DNA of 27,149 bases from Bacteroidota bacterium (GTDB lineage: Bacteria > Bacteroidota > Bacteroidia > Bacteroidales > Marinifilaceae): the NCBI GenBank assembly GCA_023400335.1, contig JAEXFF010000228.1:1-27149 (forward strand), in the 5' to 3' direction. Below, in pieces: positions 1 to 8,047 of the stretch (its first letter is position 1; the number at the start of each line of letters is the position of its first letter). The translations under genes were made by a program, and so were the position numbers. Below the pieces are notes generated by a model. That model did not search any database. It worked only from the letters and a program-made list of their open reading frames with translations, and was not told the DNA's origin.

Positions 1-1
1 T

Positions 2-448
2 ATCAGTGTTACTCATTCTTCTGAAACCAATATTCTCTCCTGTTTACTGGCGAAAAAAATGGGAGTGAAAAAAAGCGTAGCCGAAGTCGAAAATATCGAT
101 TATATTGATCTGGCCGAAAACATAGGAATCGGTACTTTAATCAATACAAAACTGATCGTAGCCTCTCATATCTACCGGTATACCATGAATGTAGATGTAA
201 AACATTTAAAGTTTCTTACATTCTCAGAAGCCGAGGTTTTTGAAATGGAGGCTGAAACCGGTTCTAAAATTACCAAGCATCAATTAAAAGATATGAATTT
301 TCCGGAAGGTGCCATTATAGGAGGGGTGATACGGGGGACTGAAACGATCATTGCAAAGGGAGACGTACAGATCCAGGCCGGAGATAATGTCGTTATTTTT
401 GCTCTTCAATCGGCAATTAAGAAAGTTATAAAATATTTTCAAAGATGA
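2..448 (+). CDS. trkA: Trk potassium uptake regulator TrkA, C-terminal part (5' truncated)
   Basis: The open frame runs in from the window edge; the first Met at 59 is internal, because the residues before it (SETNILSCLLAKKMGVKK) are typical of a TrkA RCK domain. The visible part holds the end of the second Rossmann/RCK nucleotide-binding domain, then a TrkA_C regulatory domain ending in a GD-x-V-x-I-QAGDNVVIF segment. TrkA is the cytoplasmic NAD(H)-binding gating subunit of the Trk K+ uptake channel. Its stop overlaps the next start in an ATGA, so it is translationally coupled to trkH. The N-terminal half lies outside the window. Confidence 0.93.
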   Translation: MSVTHSSETNILSCLLAKKMGVKKSVAEVENIDYIDLAENIGIGTLINTKLIVASHIYRYTMNVDVKHLKFLTFSEAEVFEMEAETGSKITKHQLKDMNFPEGAIIGGVIRGTETIIAKGDVQIQAGDNVVIFALQSAIKKVIKYFQR

Positions 449-1893
449 TAAATATCCGGTTTATCATAAACCTTCTCGGCAAACTGATGCTGATTGAAAG
501 TGCCTGTTTTGTACTTTGCGTATTGCTTTCTCTCCTCTATGGAGAAAAAGACACACCGGCTTTTTTTTATTCCGCTTTAATTACCGGAGGTACGGGAGCA
601 ATCATGGCTTTTGGCGTAAAAGCCAATGACAAGGTATTAGCTAAAAAAGACGGTTACTTTACAGTCACTTTTATCTGGGTCTTTTTCTCTTTATTCGGTT
701 GTCTCCCTTTTATTTTGGGAGGTACGATTCCTTCTTTCCCGGATGCTTTTTTCGAAACAATGTCTGGTTTTACAACAACCGGATCTTCTGTATTAAATGA
801 TATCGAATCCCTTCCCCACGCCTCTCTGTTCTGGCGGTCCATGACGCAATGGCTGGGAGGATTGGGAATTGCAGTACTGTTCCTGGCCATATTGCCCAGT
901 TTAGGAATAGAAGGAAGGGATCTTTATGTGGCAGAAGTACCGGGACCCACCCATAATAAAATGGCTGCCACTTTTTATTCTTCTGCCCGGAAATTATGGC
1001 TATTTTACCTCTTTTTCACCCTTCTGGAAGCGGTATTGCTTTTCCTTGGAGGAATGGATATCTTCGATTCGGTCTGTCATTCTTTTACAACCATGGCAAC
1101 CGGAGGTTTTTCTACAAAACAGGATAGCCTTGCCTATTGGAATTCTCCTTATATCCAATATGTCATCATCATTTTTATGTGTATTGCGGCCACCAATTTC
1201 GGTCTCTTCTATGCAGCCCTGAAGGGAGATGTGAAAAAACTCTTACACGACGAGGAATTCCGTTGGTATATGATTCTTATTCTGGGAGCTACAGTTATTA
1301 TTGCTTCCGGCCTTTATTGGATAAATTGGGGAGAAGGAGAAAAATGTTTCCGGGATGCTCTTTTCCAAGTAGTCAGTATTATGACCACTACAGGATTTGC
1401 CACGGCAGATTATTTATACTGGCCCACATTATTAGGATTAATTCTCTTTCTCCTGATGTTTATCGGTTCTTGCGCAGGTTCTACCGCCGGAGGAATTAAA
1501 GTTATCCGCGTAGTTTTATTATTCAAGAATTCCTTTACAGAAATGAAACGGATAATTCACCCTAACGCCGTCATTAATGTAAAATACAATACCAAAAGTG
1601 TGCATCCTACCATTATGACCGGGGTAATGGGATTCTTTATATTATTTATGATTGTCTTCAGTATCGGAAGCATTATCATGGCTTTTTTCACAGAAGATAT
1701 TGCAACAGCCTGTAGTGCGGTTATTACCAGTCTAAGCAATATTGGTCCGGGTTTTGGGAGCTTAGGCCCTATGGACAATTTTTCGCACCTCAGTGATGCG
1801 GCAAAACTGTTCCTGGCCGCCTTAATGCTGATCGGGCGTCTGGAAGTATTTACAGTTCTTGTTCTCTTTACAAAAGCTTTTTGGAAAAAATAG
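445..1893 (+). CDS. trkH: Trk potassium uptake transmembrane subunit TrkH
   Basis: This 482-residue, very hydrophobic protein belongs to the TrkH/KtrB/HKT family, the pore subunit for K+ uptake across the inner membrane. Four pore-loop signatures appear in order: SGFTTTGSS near residue 107, TTMATGGFS near 216, SIMTTTGFA near 312 and TSLSNIGPGFGS near 430. Each has the conserved filter glycine. The C-terminus carries the family's GRLEVFTV stretch. The start overlaps the trkA stop by 4 bp, so the two form one operon. The gene ends 16 bp from the end of the convergent Sua5-family gene. Confidence 0.96.
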   Translation: MINIRFIINLLGKLMLIESACFVLCVLLSLLYGEKDTPAFFYSALITGGTGAIMAFGVKANDKVLAKKDGYFTVTFIWVFFSLFGCLPFILGGTIPSFPDAFFETMSGFTTTGSSVLNDIESLPHASLFWRSMTQWLGGLGIAVLFLAILPSLGIEGRDLYVAEVPGPTHNKMAATFYSSARKLWLFYLFFTLLEAVLLFLGGMDIFDSVCHSFTTMATGGFSTKQDSLAYWNSPYIQYVIIIFMCIAATNFGLFYAALKGDVKKLLHDEEFRWYMILILGATVIIASGLYWINWGEGEKCFRDALFQVVSIMTTTGFATADYLYWPTLLGLILFLLMFIGSCAGSTAGGIKVIRVVLLFKNSFTEMKRIIHPNAVINVKYNTKSVHPTIMTGVMGFFILFMIVFSIGSIIMAFFTEDIATACSAVITSLSNIGPGFGSLGPMDNFSHLSDAAKLFLAALMLIGRLEVFTVLVLFTKAFWKK

Positions 1894-1909
1894 AATCGAA
1901 ACGGAGTTT

Positions 1910-2515
1910 TTACAATTCTCCTATTCCCTGTCTTACGACCTGCATTTCCTCTCCTGTAAAATCCACAATTGTAGAGGCGACATTCTGGCCATATCCTCCG
2001 TCTATCACTACATCTACCAGTTTACCATACTTTTCGTGAATTAATTCCGGATCCGTCATATATTCTACAACCTCATCATCGTCGTGTACAGAAGTCGTAA
2101 GCAAAGGATTTCCCAATTCCTCAACAACCGCTCTGACAATATAATTATCCGGAATCCGGATACCTATCGTCTTTCGTCTGTTCATCAGTACATTGGGCAA
2201 TTTAGAAGTAGCATTCAGAATAAAAGTAAAAGGTCCCGGTAAATGCCTTTTCATGATTTTAAAAACCTCATTACTAACTTTGGCATAAAGCGCAATATCG
2301 CTTAAATCCCGGCAAATCATCGAAAAATCGGCCTTTTCGGGTTTGACTCCTTTCAAAGCACACACCCGCTGAACCGCTTTCACCTGGTTGATAGCACATC
2401 CGATAGCATATACCGTATCAGTCGGATAAATAATTACTCCGCCTGTTTTCAGTATATCTACAATTTTGAGGATATCCCTTGTGTTGGGATTATCCTCAAA
2501 TAATTTTATAAGCAT
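1910..2515 (-). CDS. L-threonylcarbamoyladenylate synthase, Sua5/YrdC/YciO family
   Basis: This 201-residue protein has the YrdC fold signature PTDTVYAIGC at residues 32-41. It also has the KADFSMIC segment, KRHLPGPFTFIL and IGIRIPDN, which follow the YciO-type order of motifs. The family condenses threonine, bicarbonate and ATP to threonylcarbamoyl-AMP for the t6A modification of ANN-decoding tRNAs. YciO-like members are close relatives whose in vivo role is less certain, so the exact activity is inferred. It lies 5 bp downstream of the transaldolase gene, so the two are probably co-transcribed. Its 3' end converges on trkH with a 16-bp gap that holds no obvious hairpin. Confidence 0.88.
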   Translation of the reverse strand: MLIKLFEDNPNTRDILKIVDILKTGGVIIYPTDTVYAIGCAINQVKAVQRVCALKGVKPEKADFSMICRDLSDIALYAKVSNEVFKIMKRHLPGPFTFILNATSKLPNVLMNRRKTIGIRIPDNYIVRAVVEELGNPLLTTSVHDDDEVVEYMTDPELIHEKYGKLVDVVIDGGYGQNVASTIVDFTGEEMQVVRQGIGEL

Positions 2516-2520
2516 GATTT

Positions 2521-3177
2521 TTATGAATTTACCTTGCGATAATCTTCTAAAAATTTGGCCAGGCCACTATCTGTCAGCGGATGCTTCAACAATCCCTTAA
2601 TAGCACTTAACGGACAAGTAGCAACATCTGCTCCGGCTTCTATACATTGGATAATGTGCTGAGTAGACCGAATAGAAGCTGCTAAAACCTGAGTCTGGAA
2701 ACCATAATAACGATACATATCGACTATTTTTTCCACTAATTCTATACCGTCACTGGCAATATCATCCAGACGACCGACAAAAGGAGAAACATAAGTAGCC
2801 CCGGCCTTGGCAGCCAATAAAGCTTGACCCGGAGAAAATACCAAAGTACAATTCGTACGAATCCCATTGTCCGTAAAATATTTGATCGCCCGGATACCAT
2901 CTGCAATACAAGGCACTTTTACGACAATATTCGGATGCAACGCAGCCAGCTCAGTCCCCTCTTTGATCATTCCCTCATAGTCTGTGGAAATTACTTCGGC
3001 ACTAACGTCACCTTTTACAATCTCACAAATAGCAATGTAATGCTTTTTACAGTTTTCTTCCCCCTTTATCCCTTCTTTAGCCATCAATGAGGGATTGGTT
3101 GTCACTCCGTCCAATACGCCAAGGTCATTAGCTTCGCGAATTTGATCCAAATTAGCCGTGTCGATAAAAAATTTCAT
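2521..3177 (-). CDS. Small (TalC/FSA-type) transaldolase
   Basis: This is a 218-residue single-domain TIM-barrel aldolase beginning [10 protein letters not shown]. The open frame extends 11 codons further upstream (to 3210), but the family consensus starts at the MKFF methionine, so I use 3177. The Schiff-base lysine is K87 in [19 protein letters not shown] and [11 protein letters not shown] are family signatures. Transaldolase moves a dihydroxyacetone unit between sugar phosphates in the non-oxidative pentose phosphate pathway. E61 lies 26 residues before K87. As I recall, fructose-6-phosphate aldolase FSA has Gln there (Q59/K85) and true transaldolases have Glu, so transaldolase is the better call. 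It is the first gene of a pair with the Sua5-family gene. Confidence 0.9.
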   Translation of the reverse strand: MKFFIDTANLDQIREANDLGVLDGVTTNPSLMAKEGIKGEENCKKHYIAICEIVKGDVSAEVISTDYEGMIKEGTELAALHPNIVVKVPCIADGIRAIKYFTDNGIRTNCTLVFSPGQALLAAKAGATYVSPFVGRLDDIASDGIELVEKIVDMYRYYGFQTQVLAASIRSTQHIIQCIEAGADVATCPLSAIKGLLKHPLTDSGLAKFLEDYRKVNS

Positions 3178-3232
3178 AATCTGGTTGAATTTATTAGTAT
3201 CAAAATACAAAAATTTATTGTCAGTAGCGGAG

Positions 3233-3240
3233 CAAAATTA
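3233..3240 (-). promoter_or_regulatory. Possible -7 element for the transaldolase operon
   Basis: On the minus strand this reads TAATTTTG, which fits the Bacteroidetes TAnnTTTG -7 box, about 55 bp before the start codon. No good TTTG lies about 20 bp upstream (only GTAG at 3261-3264), so the assignment is weak. Confidence 0.3.
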
Positions 3241-3290
3241 GGATTTTATCGGCAATAAAACTACTGGAAGAATATAATTTATTTTATCCT

Positions 3291-3671
3291 TTATGGCTGA
3301 ACCGGTAATATTTCAATCCAGTATCCGTCGGGATCCGTAATAAAATATAGTCCCATTTCCGTATTTTCATAACATATCCATCCTTGTTGCCGGTGATACT
3401 CCCTGATTTTCTCATAATCCCCTTCTACCCGCACACAGAGATGAAACTCCCCTTCTCCCAAATCATAAGCTTCTTTACGATCCCTCAGCCAGGTCAGTTC
3501 TAATGTAAAGTCAGTTTTCCCATCCCCCAGATATACCAGTATAAAAGAACCATCCCCGCCTGTTTTACGCTTTGTTTCCTTTAATCCCAAAGCTTCTGCA
3601 TAGAAGTGTATACTCTTTTCCAAATCCATTACATTGAAGTTGTAATGATCAAATCTGCTTTTTATTTCCAT
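3291..3671 (-). CDS. VOC-family protein, lactoylglutathione lyase-like
   Basis: This 126-residue protein belongs to the vicinal oxygen chelate superfamily. It has two beta-alpha-beta-beta-beta modules, with the fold start at HYNFNVMDLEKSIHFY and the end at FITDPDGYWIEIL. The metal-ligand pattern of glyoxalase I is present: H9, E58, H77 and E120. These match the spacing of the E. coli GloA ligands as I recall them. A methylglyoxal-detoxifying role is therefore plausible. The thiol cofactor is uncertain, because many anaerobes in this group lack classic glutathione metabolism. The start is 43 bp downstream of the MBL-hydrolase stop, so it may be the last gene of a GNAT-MBL-VOC unit. Confidence 0.85.
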   Translation of the reverse strand: MEIKSRFDHYNFNVMDLEKSIHFYAEALGLKETKRKTGGDGSFILVYLGDGKTDFTLELTWLRDRKEAYDLGEGEFHLCVRVEGDYEKIREYHRQQGWICYENTEMGLYFITDPDGYWIEILPVQP

Positions 3672-3714
3672 TTCCTTAAAGTTAATCTATTCTTTTTAAA
3701 ATACTTATATAAGT

Positions 3715-4434
3715 TCAAAATTCTGCACTTTGTCCGGGATGCGTCCAGGTTATAAACCGGCAACCCTTTTTTTCCGCATATTCCCGTAAAGCATTCGCTT
3801 CATCATACTTTTCCCAAAAATGCATGGGAGCAAAACAAAGGGGATGAATGCGGTCGATAAATTGACGGGCACCCCGCATATAATCTTTTCCAAGCCGGGG
3901 ATCTACAGGGAAAAGAGCCAAATCTAATTCTTTTGTATCCCGGGCCAATAGTTCCAGCTCCCGTAAAAAATGATTTTCATATTCCTGAACTTCTGTTGCT
4001 GTAGATTCCTCTGCCCAATGCCAATTATTTAAATCGCCTGCATGAAATATACGTTTCCCCTCTCCTTCTATCAAAAAAGAAATTCCGACATCCGTCGACC
4101 CATAAGCCTTAACTTTCAATAGCTCATCATTCCAGCTATCCGATTTTTTCATAAAAACACAATGTGATGGCAAAGAATCTATAGGCACTTTCACATCCTC
4201 TGAAAAAATATATTGCAAATCCGGCCGCTGCTCTGCCCATTGCAGAATTTCCGGATTATAATGATCCGGATGTGCATGAGATACCAACACATATAAACGA
4301 CCCGGGTAATGATTCAATAATTCTGAAATAAGTTTTTTATTTTCCGTTTTTCCCTCTCTGTAATAATCTATCACCACAACAAAATACTTGCCCTGAAGAA
4401 TAAAACCACTGTGATAAATATAGATCAGTTTCAT
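3715..4434 (-). CDS. MBL-fold metallo-hydrolase
   Basis: This 239-residue protein carries the metallo-beta-lactamase metal site HxHxDH at residues 53-58 (HAHPDH), then H131 and D134 (FHAGDLNNWHW) and H205 (PMHFWEKY). This is a complete binuclear metal-binding set. It resembles the UlaG/COG2220-like group of small cytoplasmic hydrolases, with no signal peptide. The substrate cannot be deduced. The ATG overlaps the stop of the upstream GNAT gene (ATGA), so the two are translationally coupled. The VOC gene follows 43 bp later, which hints at a shared small-metabolite detoxification theme; that is inference only. Confidence 0.85.
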   Translation of the reverse strand: MKLIYIYHSGFILQGKYFVVVIDYYREGKTENKKLISELLNHYPGRLYVLVSHAHPDHYNPEILQWAEQRPDLQYIFSEDVKVPIDSLPSHCVFMKKSDSWNDELLKVKAYGSTDVGISFLIEGEGKRIFHAGDLNNWHWAEESTATEVQEYENHFLRELELLARDTKELDLALFPVDPRLGKDYMRGARQFIDRIHPLCFAPMHFWEKYDEANALREYAEKKGCRFITWTHPGQSAEF

Positions 4435-4700
4435 AATTTCCTCAGCTTCATGTGTTTTTCAATGTAAGAACGGATAAAAGGGCAACTGGCAACAATTTTC
4501 ATATGTTTCGTCTCAGCAACTTGCAAAGCCGCTTTTGCCAAAGCAGAACCTACTCCTTTTCCACGCAGTTCTTCGGGAACAAAAGTAGCAATAAAATCCA
4601 TTCCGCCCGGAATTATTTTATACTCTACATAGGCCAGAGAACCGCCTTCCTTATATTCAAAACGATGCTCTTTTTCATTCTGCTTTATTTCTGTTTTCAT
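4431..4700 (-). CDS. Small GNAT-family N-acetyltransferase (YjdJ/COG2388-like)
   Basis: This 89-residue single-domain protein has the acetyl-CoA loop PEELRGKGVGSALAKAAL (R-G-x-G-x-G/A) and a conserved CPFIRSYIEKH segment near the end. Both are typical of the short COG2388 N-acetyltransferases. A TTG codon three codons upstream (4709) is in frame. I prefer the ATG at 4700, because it is preceded by a purine-rich TTGAAGAAA and fits the family length. The acceptor is unknown. It is the first gene of the unit overlapping the MBL hydrolase. I found no clear TAnnTTTG box upstream. Confidence 0.85.
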   Translation of the reverse strand: MKTEIKQNEKEHRFEYKEGGSLAYVEYKIIPGGMDFIATFVPEELRGKGVGSALAKAALQVAETKHMKIVASCPFIRSYIEKHMKLRKL

Positions 4701-5118
4701 TTTCTTCAATTTTATTTTCCCTTATGTACGCTATATCCTCCGGAATAGATACTTTAAATTTATTCCCCAGACCAGCTCTGAACACCTAAACAAACGGATC
4801 TCATTTTTACATTCTTATCTCTACTTAAAAACAGACTTATACGCCATTCTCCGAAAAGGAATTCAGTTCGGGAAATTAACGGATAAAAGACAAGGAATAA
4901 AATACTTTTCCAAACCAGCAGAACCCTGGAAATGAGGAACAATCCAGCTTTTTGCTATTTTTTAAAGTCCCCTTCACACACTTTAGAATTATATAGTACA
5001 ATTTATTGATGAACAACACAATAATTAATAAACATAATCGATTATTGGGAAACATTCTGTCACTCAATTCGTTAAAAACTATACAATTAAAATAAATTAA
5101 TTATTAAATCAGAAAGTT
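4701..5118. other. AT-rich divergent intergenic region
   Basis: These 418 bp separate the minus-strand GNAT unit from the plus-strand hydrophilic-protein gene and should contain both promoters. I found no good TTTG-N20-TAnnTTTG match on either strand, only TCAATTCG at 5064-5071, a weak -7-like box about 48 bp before 5119. Short frames here have no recognisable protein character. Absence of the housekeeping-type box leaves room for an alternative sigma factor. Confidence 0.5.
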
Positions 5119-5535
5119 ATGAATAATTTGAGAAATGACGAAAACAGATTTCAGAGTGAAGAAGAAAATAGAGTTCATTCTGATCGGGTGGAGAGAATGG
5201 AAAATAATCTCAAAGGAAATACTACTGACTATGCCGACCGGCAGACAGACAAAGCAGAAAGAAAAATGGATAAAGCCGACAAGAAACTAGACAAAGCCGA
5301 TGAAGCTCGCAACAAAGCCGATGAAGAACGTGCAAAAGGGAACTACAACAGTGCTGAACGTCAAGAAAATAAGGCTGACAAAAAAATAGATAAAGCAGAA
5401 AAGAAAATGGATAAAGCACATGAAGCCAACCGGGAAGCCGATCGTTCCGACTGGAATACAAACGAAAATGATCGTACCTATAATACCGGTACTTTCAGAG
5501 ATCAGGATACCATCCATGGAAAAACCCAACATTGA
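5119..5535 (+). CDS. Lys/Asp-rich repetitive hydrophilic protein of unknown function
   Basis: This 138-residue protein has no hydrophobic segment, signal peptide or Cys. Residues about 40-115 are built on a seven-residue period K-A-D/E-K/E-x-x-D/N. Examples are KADKKLD, KADEARN, KADEERA, KADKKID, KAEKKMD and KAHEANR. This predicts a long, highly charged amphipathic helix or coiled coil. The ends are Asn/Asp/Arg/Thr-rich and probably disordered. It resembles hydrophilins and LEA-like stress proteins in composition, but I cannot assign it to a named family. It is a single gene, followed by a strong terminator at 5579. The absence of a standard promoter box upstream would suit stress-dependent expression, though this is inference. 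Confidence 0.75.
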   Translation: MNNLRNDENRFQSEEENRVHSDRVERMENNLKGNTTDYADRQTDKAERKMDKADKKLDKADEARNKADEERAKGNYNSAERQENKADKKIDKAEKKMDKAHEANREADRSDWNTNENDRTYNTGTFRDQDTIHGKTQH

Positions 5536-5578
5536 TCCTCTTCTGAAAACTTCTTTTTATAAGAAATCTTAATAGATC

Positions 5579-5616
5579 AAAAATCCCTCTGTGCATCATT
5601 GCATAGAGGGATTTTT
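5579..5616 (+). terminator. Rho-independent terminator after the hydrophilic-protein gene
   Basis: The arms AAATCCCTCTGTGC and GCATAGAGGGATTT pair around an ATCATT loop, with one mismatch, and are followed by a T run. It lies about 45 bp after the stop codon. Confidence 0.88.
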
Positions 5617-5654
5617 ACAAGGTAAGGAAACGTAAATCTTTTGTACGGCATTAG

Positions 5655-5681
5655 GTGACAAAAGAACCGTCCCCCTGTCAC
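5655..5681. repeat. 27-bp REP-like imperfect palindrome
   Basis: It starts with GTGACA and ends with its exact complement TGTCAC, flanking AAAGAACCGTCCCCC. I recognise this sequence from memory as a dispersed repeat found in many unrelated bacterial genomes, often near REP-associated (IS200/Y1-type) transposases. No transposase lies in this window. It sits 10 bp past the 3' end of tRNA-Ser, so it may also lie in the tRNA precursor's trailer. Confidence 0.6.
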
Positions 5682-5689
5682 ATTTTAGG

Positions 5690-5778
<89 letters not shown>

Positions 5779-5811
5779 AGGGTGCTGAATGATATTGCAT
5801 TCTTGCGGTCA

Positions 5812-5842
5812 CAAAAGTAGTGCTTTAAATTGAACTAACAAA
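5812..5842 (-). promoter_or_regulatory. Promoter of tRNA-Ser
   Basis: On the minus strand TTTG (5839-5842) is followed after 19 bp by TACTTTTG (5812-5819), a full match to the Bacteroidetes -33/-7 consensus. The expected start is about 25-30 bp upstream of the mature tRNA 5' end. Confidence 0.8.
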
Positions 5843-6013
5843 TTTTTATGTCATTTTTATACCGGATACTTCAGAAAAAAGTTATTAAAGAGAATATTTC
5901 CATTAAATAGGGGACCCGGCAATCTTTTATAAAATCTATTCTTTTTCCGCTAACGAATAAAATCACTCGGAAACAGACAGTTGTAAATATGTTATACAAT
6001 TACGATTAACTAT

Positions 6014-6054
6014 AAAAAAAGGTGGCCGAAAAGTAAATTTCCGGCCAGCCTTCT
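6014..6054 (-). terminator. Terminator of the lipoprotein operon
   Basis: On the minus strand the arms AAGGCTGGCCGGAAA and TTTTCGGCCACCTT pair with one internal mismatch around a short loop and run into at least six Ts. It begins 23 bp after the stop codon of the second lipoprotein gene. Confidence 0.82.
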
Positions 6055-6076
6055 TTCTATGGAGGAACAGAATTAA

Positions 6077-8020
6077 TTAATTCCATCCGGCTTCAACGAT
6101 GGCATCATAATCGGAAAGTCCCGTACAACCCGAAAAACAGGTTTGATAAGAAGTGATTTCCGAGAAATAATTTAAATAAGAATTGCGTTCGTAAAGATGT
6201 ACTTTCTTACCGTCGATCATCGTGTAGGGAGATTCCCCTTTCAGAGAAGATCCATAACGGAAAGCAAAGCGGAAATCCGTTACTTTACGACAATCGTCAA
6301 ATATATCTACCGGAACAGATTCAAGTTTTCCGCAACCGGAAAATATTTGATTGAAAGAAGTATTTTCTGTACAACCTTTAAAAACATCTTTCCCTACTGT
6401 TTTCAGATTAGAACAGTAAGCGAACAACCGTGTAAACGTCGTTATTTTAGAATTTCCTGCAAATAAACCGTCGGGTACAGTAAGAAGTTCGGAACAACCG
6501 TAAAATGTTCCATAAAAATCTTCTGCAGATTCACAATTTGCAAATAAACCAGCAGGTATTTCCTTTATACCCTCACAGCCGTCAAAGCAACTACCAAAAT
6601 CTACAGCTGTTTTTGCATACGTAAACAAACCGGCAGGTATAGTTTCCAAGGCTGTACATCCATAAAAAGCATTTTCAAAAGTAGTTACACCGGCAAAAGC
6701 ACCTTCAACATCATCCGGGATACTCTTCAGGTTCGTCAATTTATAAAACGCTTTTTCCATCGAATTAAGTGAGGTATTTCCCCAGCTCAAAATGGCTGTT
6801 ATATAATCTTTAGCCTCCCTGTAAGGATAAGTAAATTTGGAATCCTGACTGAATATCCTTTCCACTCCGCCTTTTACCGCTACCTGATACACGCCAGCTG
6901 CTGTATATACGTGCGAAGGAATTTTTTCAGTTGGATGATCGATTTCACTTCCGTCTCCCCAATCGATCGAACAGTTTGTCAATCCGATCAGAGGCAACAA
7001 AGCCGTGACGCCTTCTTCCTGAGGGGCCGGAATGGTTAGTTCAAATACCAACGCTCCGGCATTTTCCCAGCCTTCCTGTTGAACAGTAATGGTGCGTTCA
7101 TCATAATTATAATTTTTATCTCCGGCGTACACCAATATCTCGGCAGATGGAGTATTTGCAGAAAGATTTACAGGAGCAGTAACAATAAGGTTATTTCCCT
7201 GACGTTCAACTTTCAACCATTTATCACTACATTTGAAATCCCAGTCTTCCACATTTTCTGCAGTCACAGCTATCGTTTCTTCCCCACCTTCATATGTAAA
7301 GTTAAGTGAAGATTTATTTACTTTCACCGTTACCCGGGGAGCAGCTTCCTGAGTGACGGATACTTCAGCGTCAATGGTATTCTCGCCTTCACCGGAGGTG
7401 ATGATCAGTGTGCCATTTAAGGTCAACGGAGTACGGTTTTCCCTCGCCATTATCATCACCTTACCGTCTATTTTGGACACGAACATAAAATTATCAGTAT
7501 TATTGTCTGCTTGTTTACGTATAGTCCAATGTTCCCGATTCGTCGTAACAGTCAGCTCTGCCTCACCGCCTTCAGCAGGGAAAACGACACTGCCTGGTTC
7601 TATCTTAATTTCAGGGTCCGGTGTGGGATCCTGAGAAAGTGATAACACACAGCTGGCAAAATTACCTTCACTGCCCGTATTTAAAGTAACGGTAGCCTTA
7701 TAAGGAAGAGAGGTCTTATTCTCCGGGACAGCAATCGTCAGTTTATCTCCTTCACTTGTAACCGAAAAATGATCTGCGGGTTGTTCTACAGCATACCCCC
7801 AATCTGCCTGATTCGTTTTTACCTGAATCGTAACAGAACCTTTTTCATAAGAGAACCTCACAGTGCCGGTTGTACCGTCCGGGGCAACCATAACTGCTGC
7901 GCCTTCTCCCGGGATCAGTTCGAACGAAGCAGGAACAAAAGCAGGTTCCTTATCGTCGGAACATGCCGCAAAAGCTAATACCGCAAACAAGGCGGTTATA
8001 TATCTAATATATTTTTTCAT
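6077..8020 (-). CDS. Surface lipoprotein with BACON-like domains, PKD-like domain and BspA-type leucine-rich repeats
   Basis: This 647-residue protein starts with a type II signal peptide (lipobox LAFAAC, Cys20). The mature end CSDDKE carries acidic residues right after the Cys, as in Bacteroidetes surface-exported lipoproteins. Three BACON/Ig-like domains of about 90-100 residues follow (about 28-130, 134-228 and 229-317), each ending in a V/L-S/T-x-x-Q strand. Next comes a PKD-like piece with CSIDWGDGS. Residues about 400-600 are LRRs of roughly 24 residues with the theme F-x-x-C-x-x-L-x-x-IP-x-x-LF, and the tail contains TPYTMIDGKKVHLYER-like sequence. Such proteins usually bind host or glycan ligands; the ligand here is unknown. 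It is 27 bp downstream of a shorter paralog. Confidence 0.88.
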   Translation of the reverse strand: MKKYIRYITALFAVLAFAACSDDKEPAFVPASFELIPGEGAAVMVAPDGTTGTVRFSYEKGSVTIQVKTNQADWGYAVEQPADHFSVTSEGDKLTIAVPENKTSLPYKATVTLNTGSEGNFASCVLSLSQDPTPDPEIKIEPGSVVFPAEGGEAELTVTTNREHWTIRKQADNNTDNFMFVSKIDGKVMIMARENRTPLTLNGTLIITSGEGENTIDAEVSVTQEAAPRVTVKVNKSSLNFTYEGGEETIAVTAENVEDWDFKCSDKWLKVERQGNNLIVTAPVNLSANTPSAEILVYAGDKNYNYDERTITVQQEGWENAGALVFELTIPAPQEEGVTALLPLIGLTNCSIDWGDGSEIDHPTEKIPSHVYTAAGVYQVAVKGGVERIFSQDSKFTYPYREAKDYITAILSWGNTSLNSMEKAFYKLTNLKSIPDDVEGAFAGVTTFENAFYGCTALETIPAGLFTYAKTAVDFGSCFDGCEGIKEIPAGLFANCESAEDFYGTFYGCSELLTVPDGLFAGNSKITTFTRLFAYCSNLKTVGKDVFKGCTENTSFNQIFSGCGKLESVPVDIFDDCRKVTDFRFAFRYGSSLKGESPYTMIDGKKVHLYERNSYLNYFSEITSYQTCFSGCTGLSDYDAIVEAGWN

Positions 8021-8047
8021 TTGTCTAAATTTTGGGTGTTATCAATT

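Noticed and set aside
3214..3265. Interleaved complementary pairs (TTTATTG/CAATAAA and AGTAG/CTACT) upstream of the transaldolase gene, a possible pseudoknot or riboswitch
   Set aside because: Pairs are short, AT-rich and overlap a possible promoter box, so chance is the simpler explanation.
4760..5067. Short minus-strand frames in the divergent intergenic region
   Set aside because: AT-driven composition, no recognisable motif, overlapping one another and no promoter.
5222..5532. Antisense Cys/Phe-rich frames opposite the hydrophilic-protein gene
   Set aside because: They arise from the repeated Lys/Asp/Ala codons on the plus strand. The plus frame has a regular protein-level repeat and a terminator in the right direction.
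7079..7634. Plus-strand frames opposite the first BACON-like lipoprotein
   Set aside because: Shadow frames of the minus-strand gene, whose lipobox, domains and terminator are consistent.
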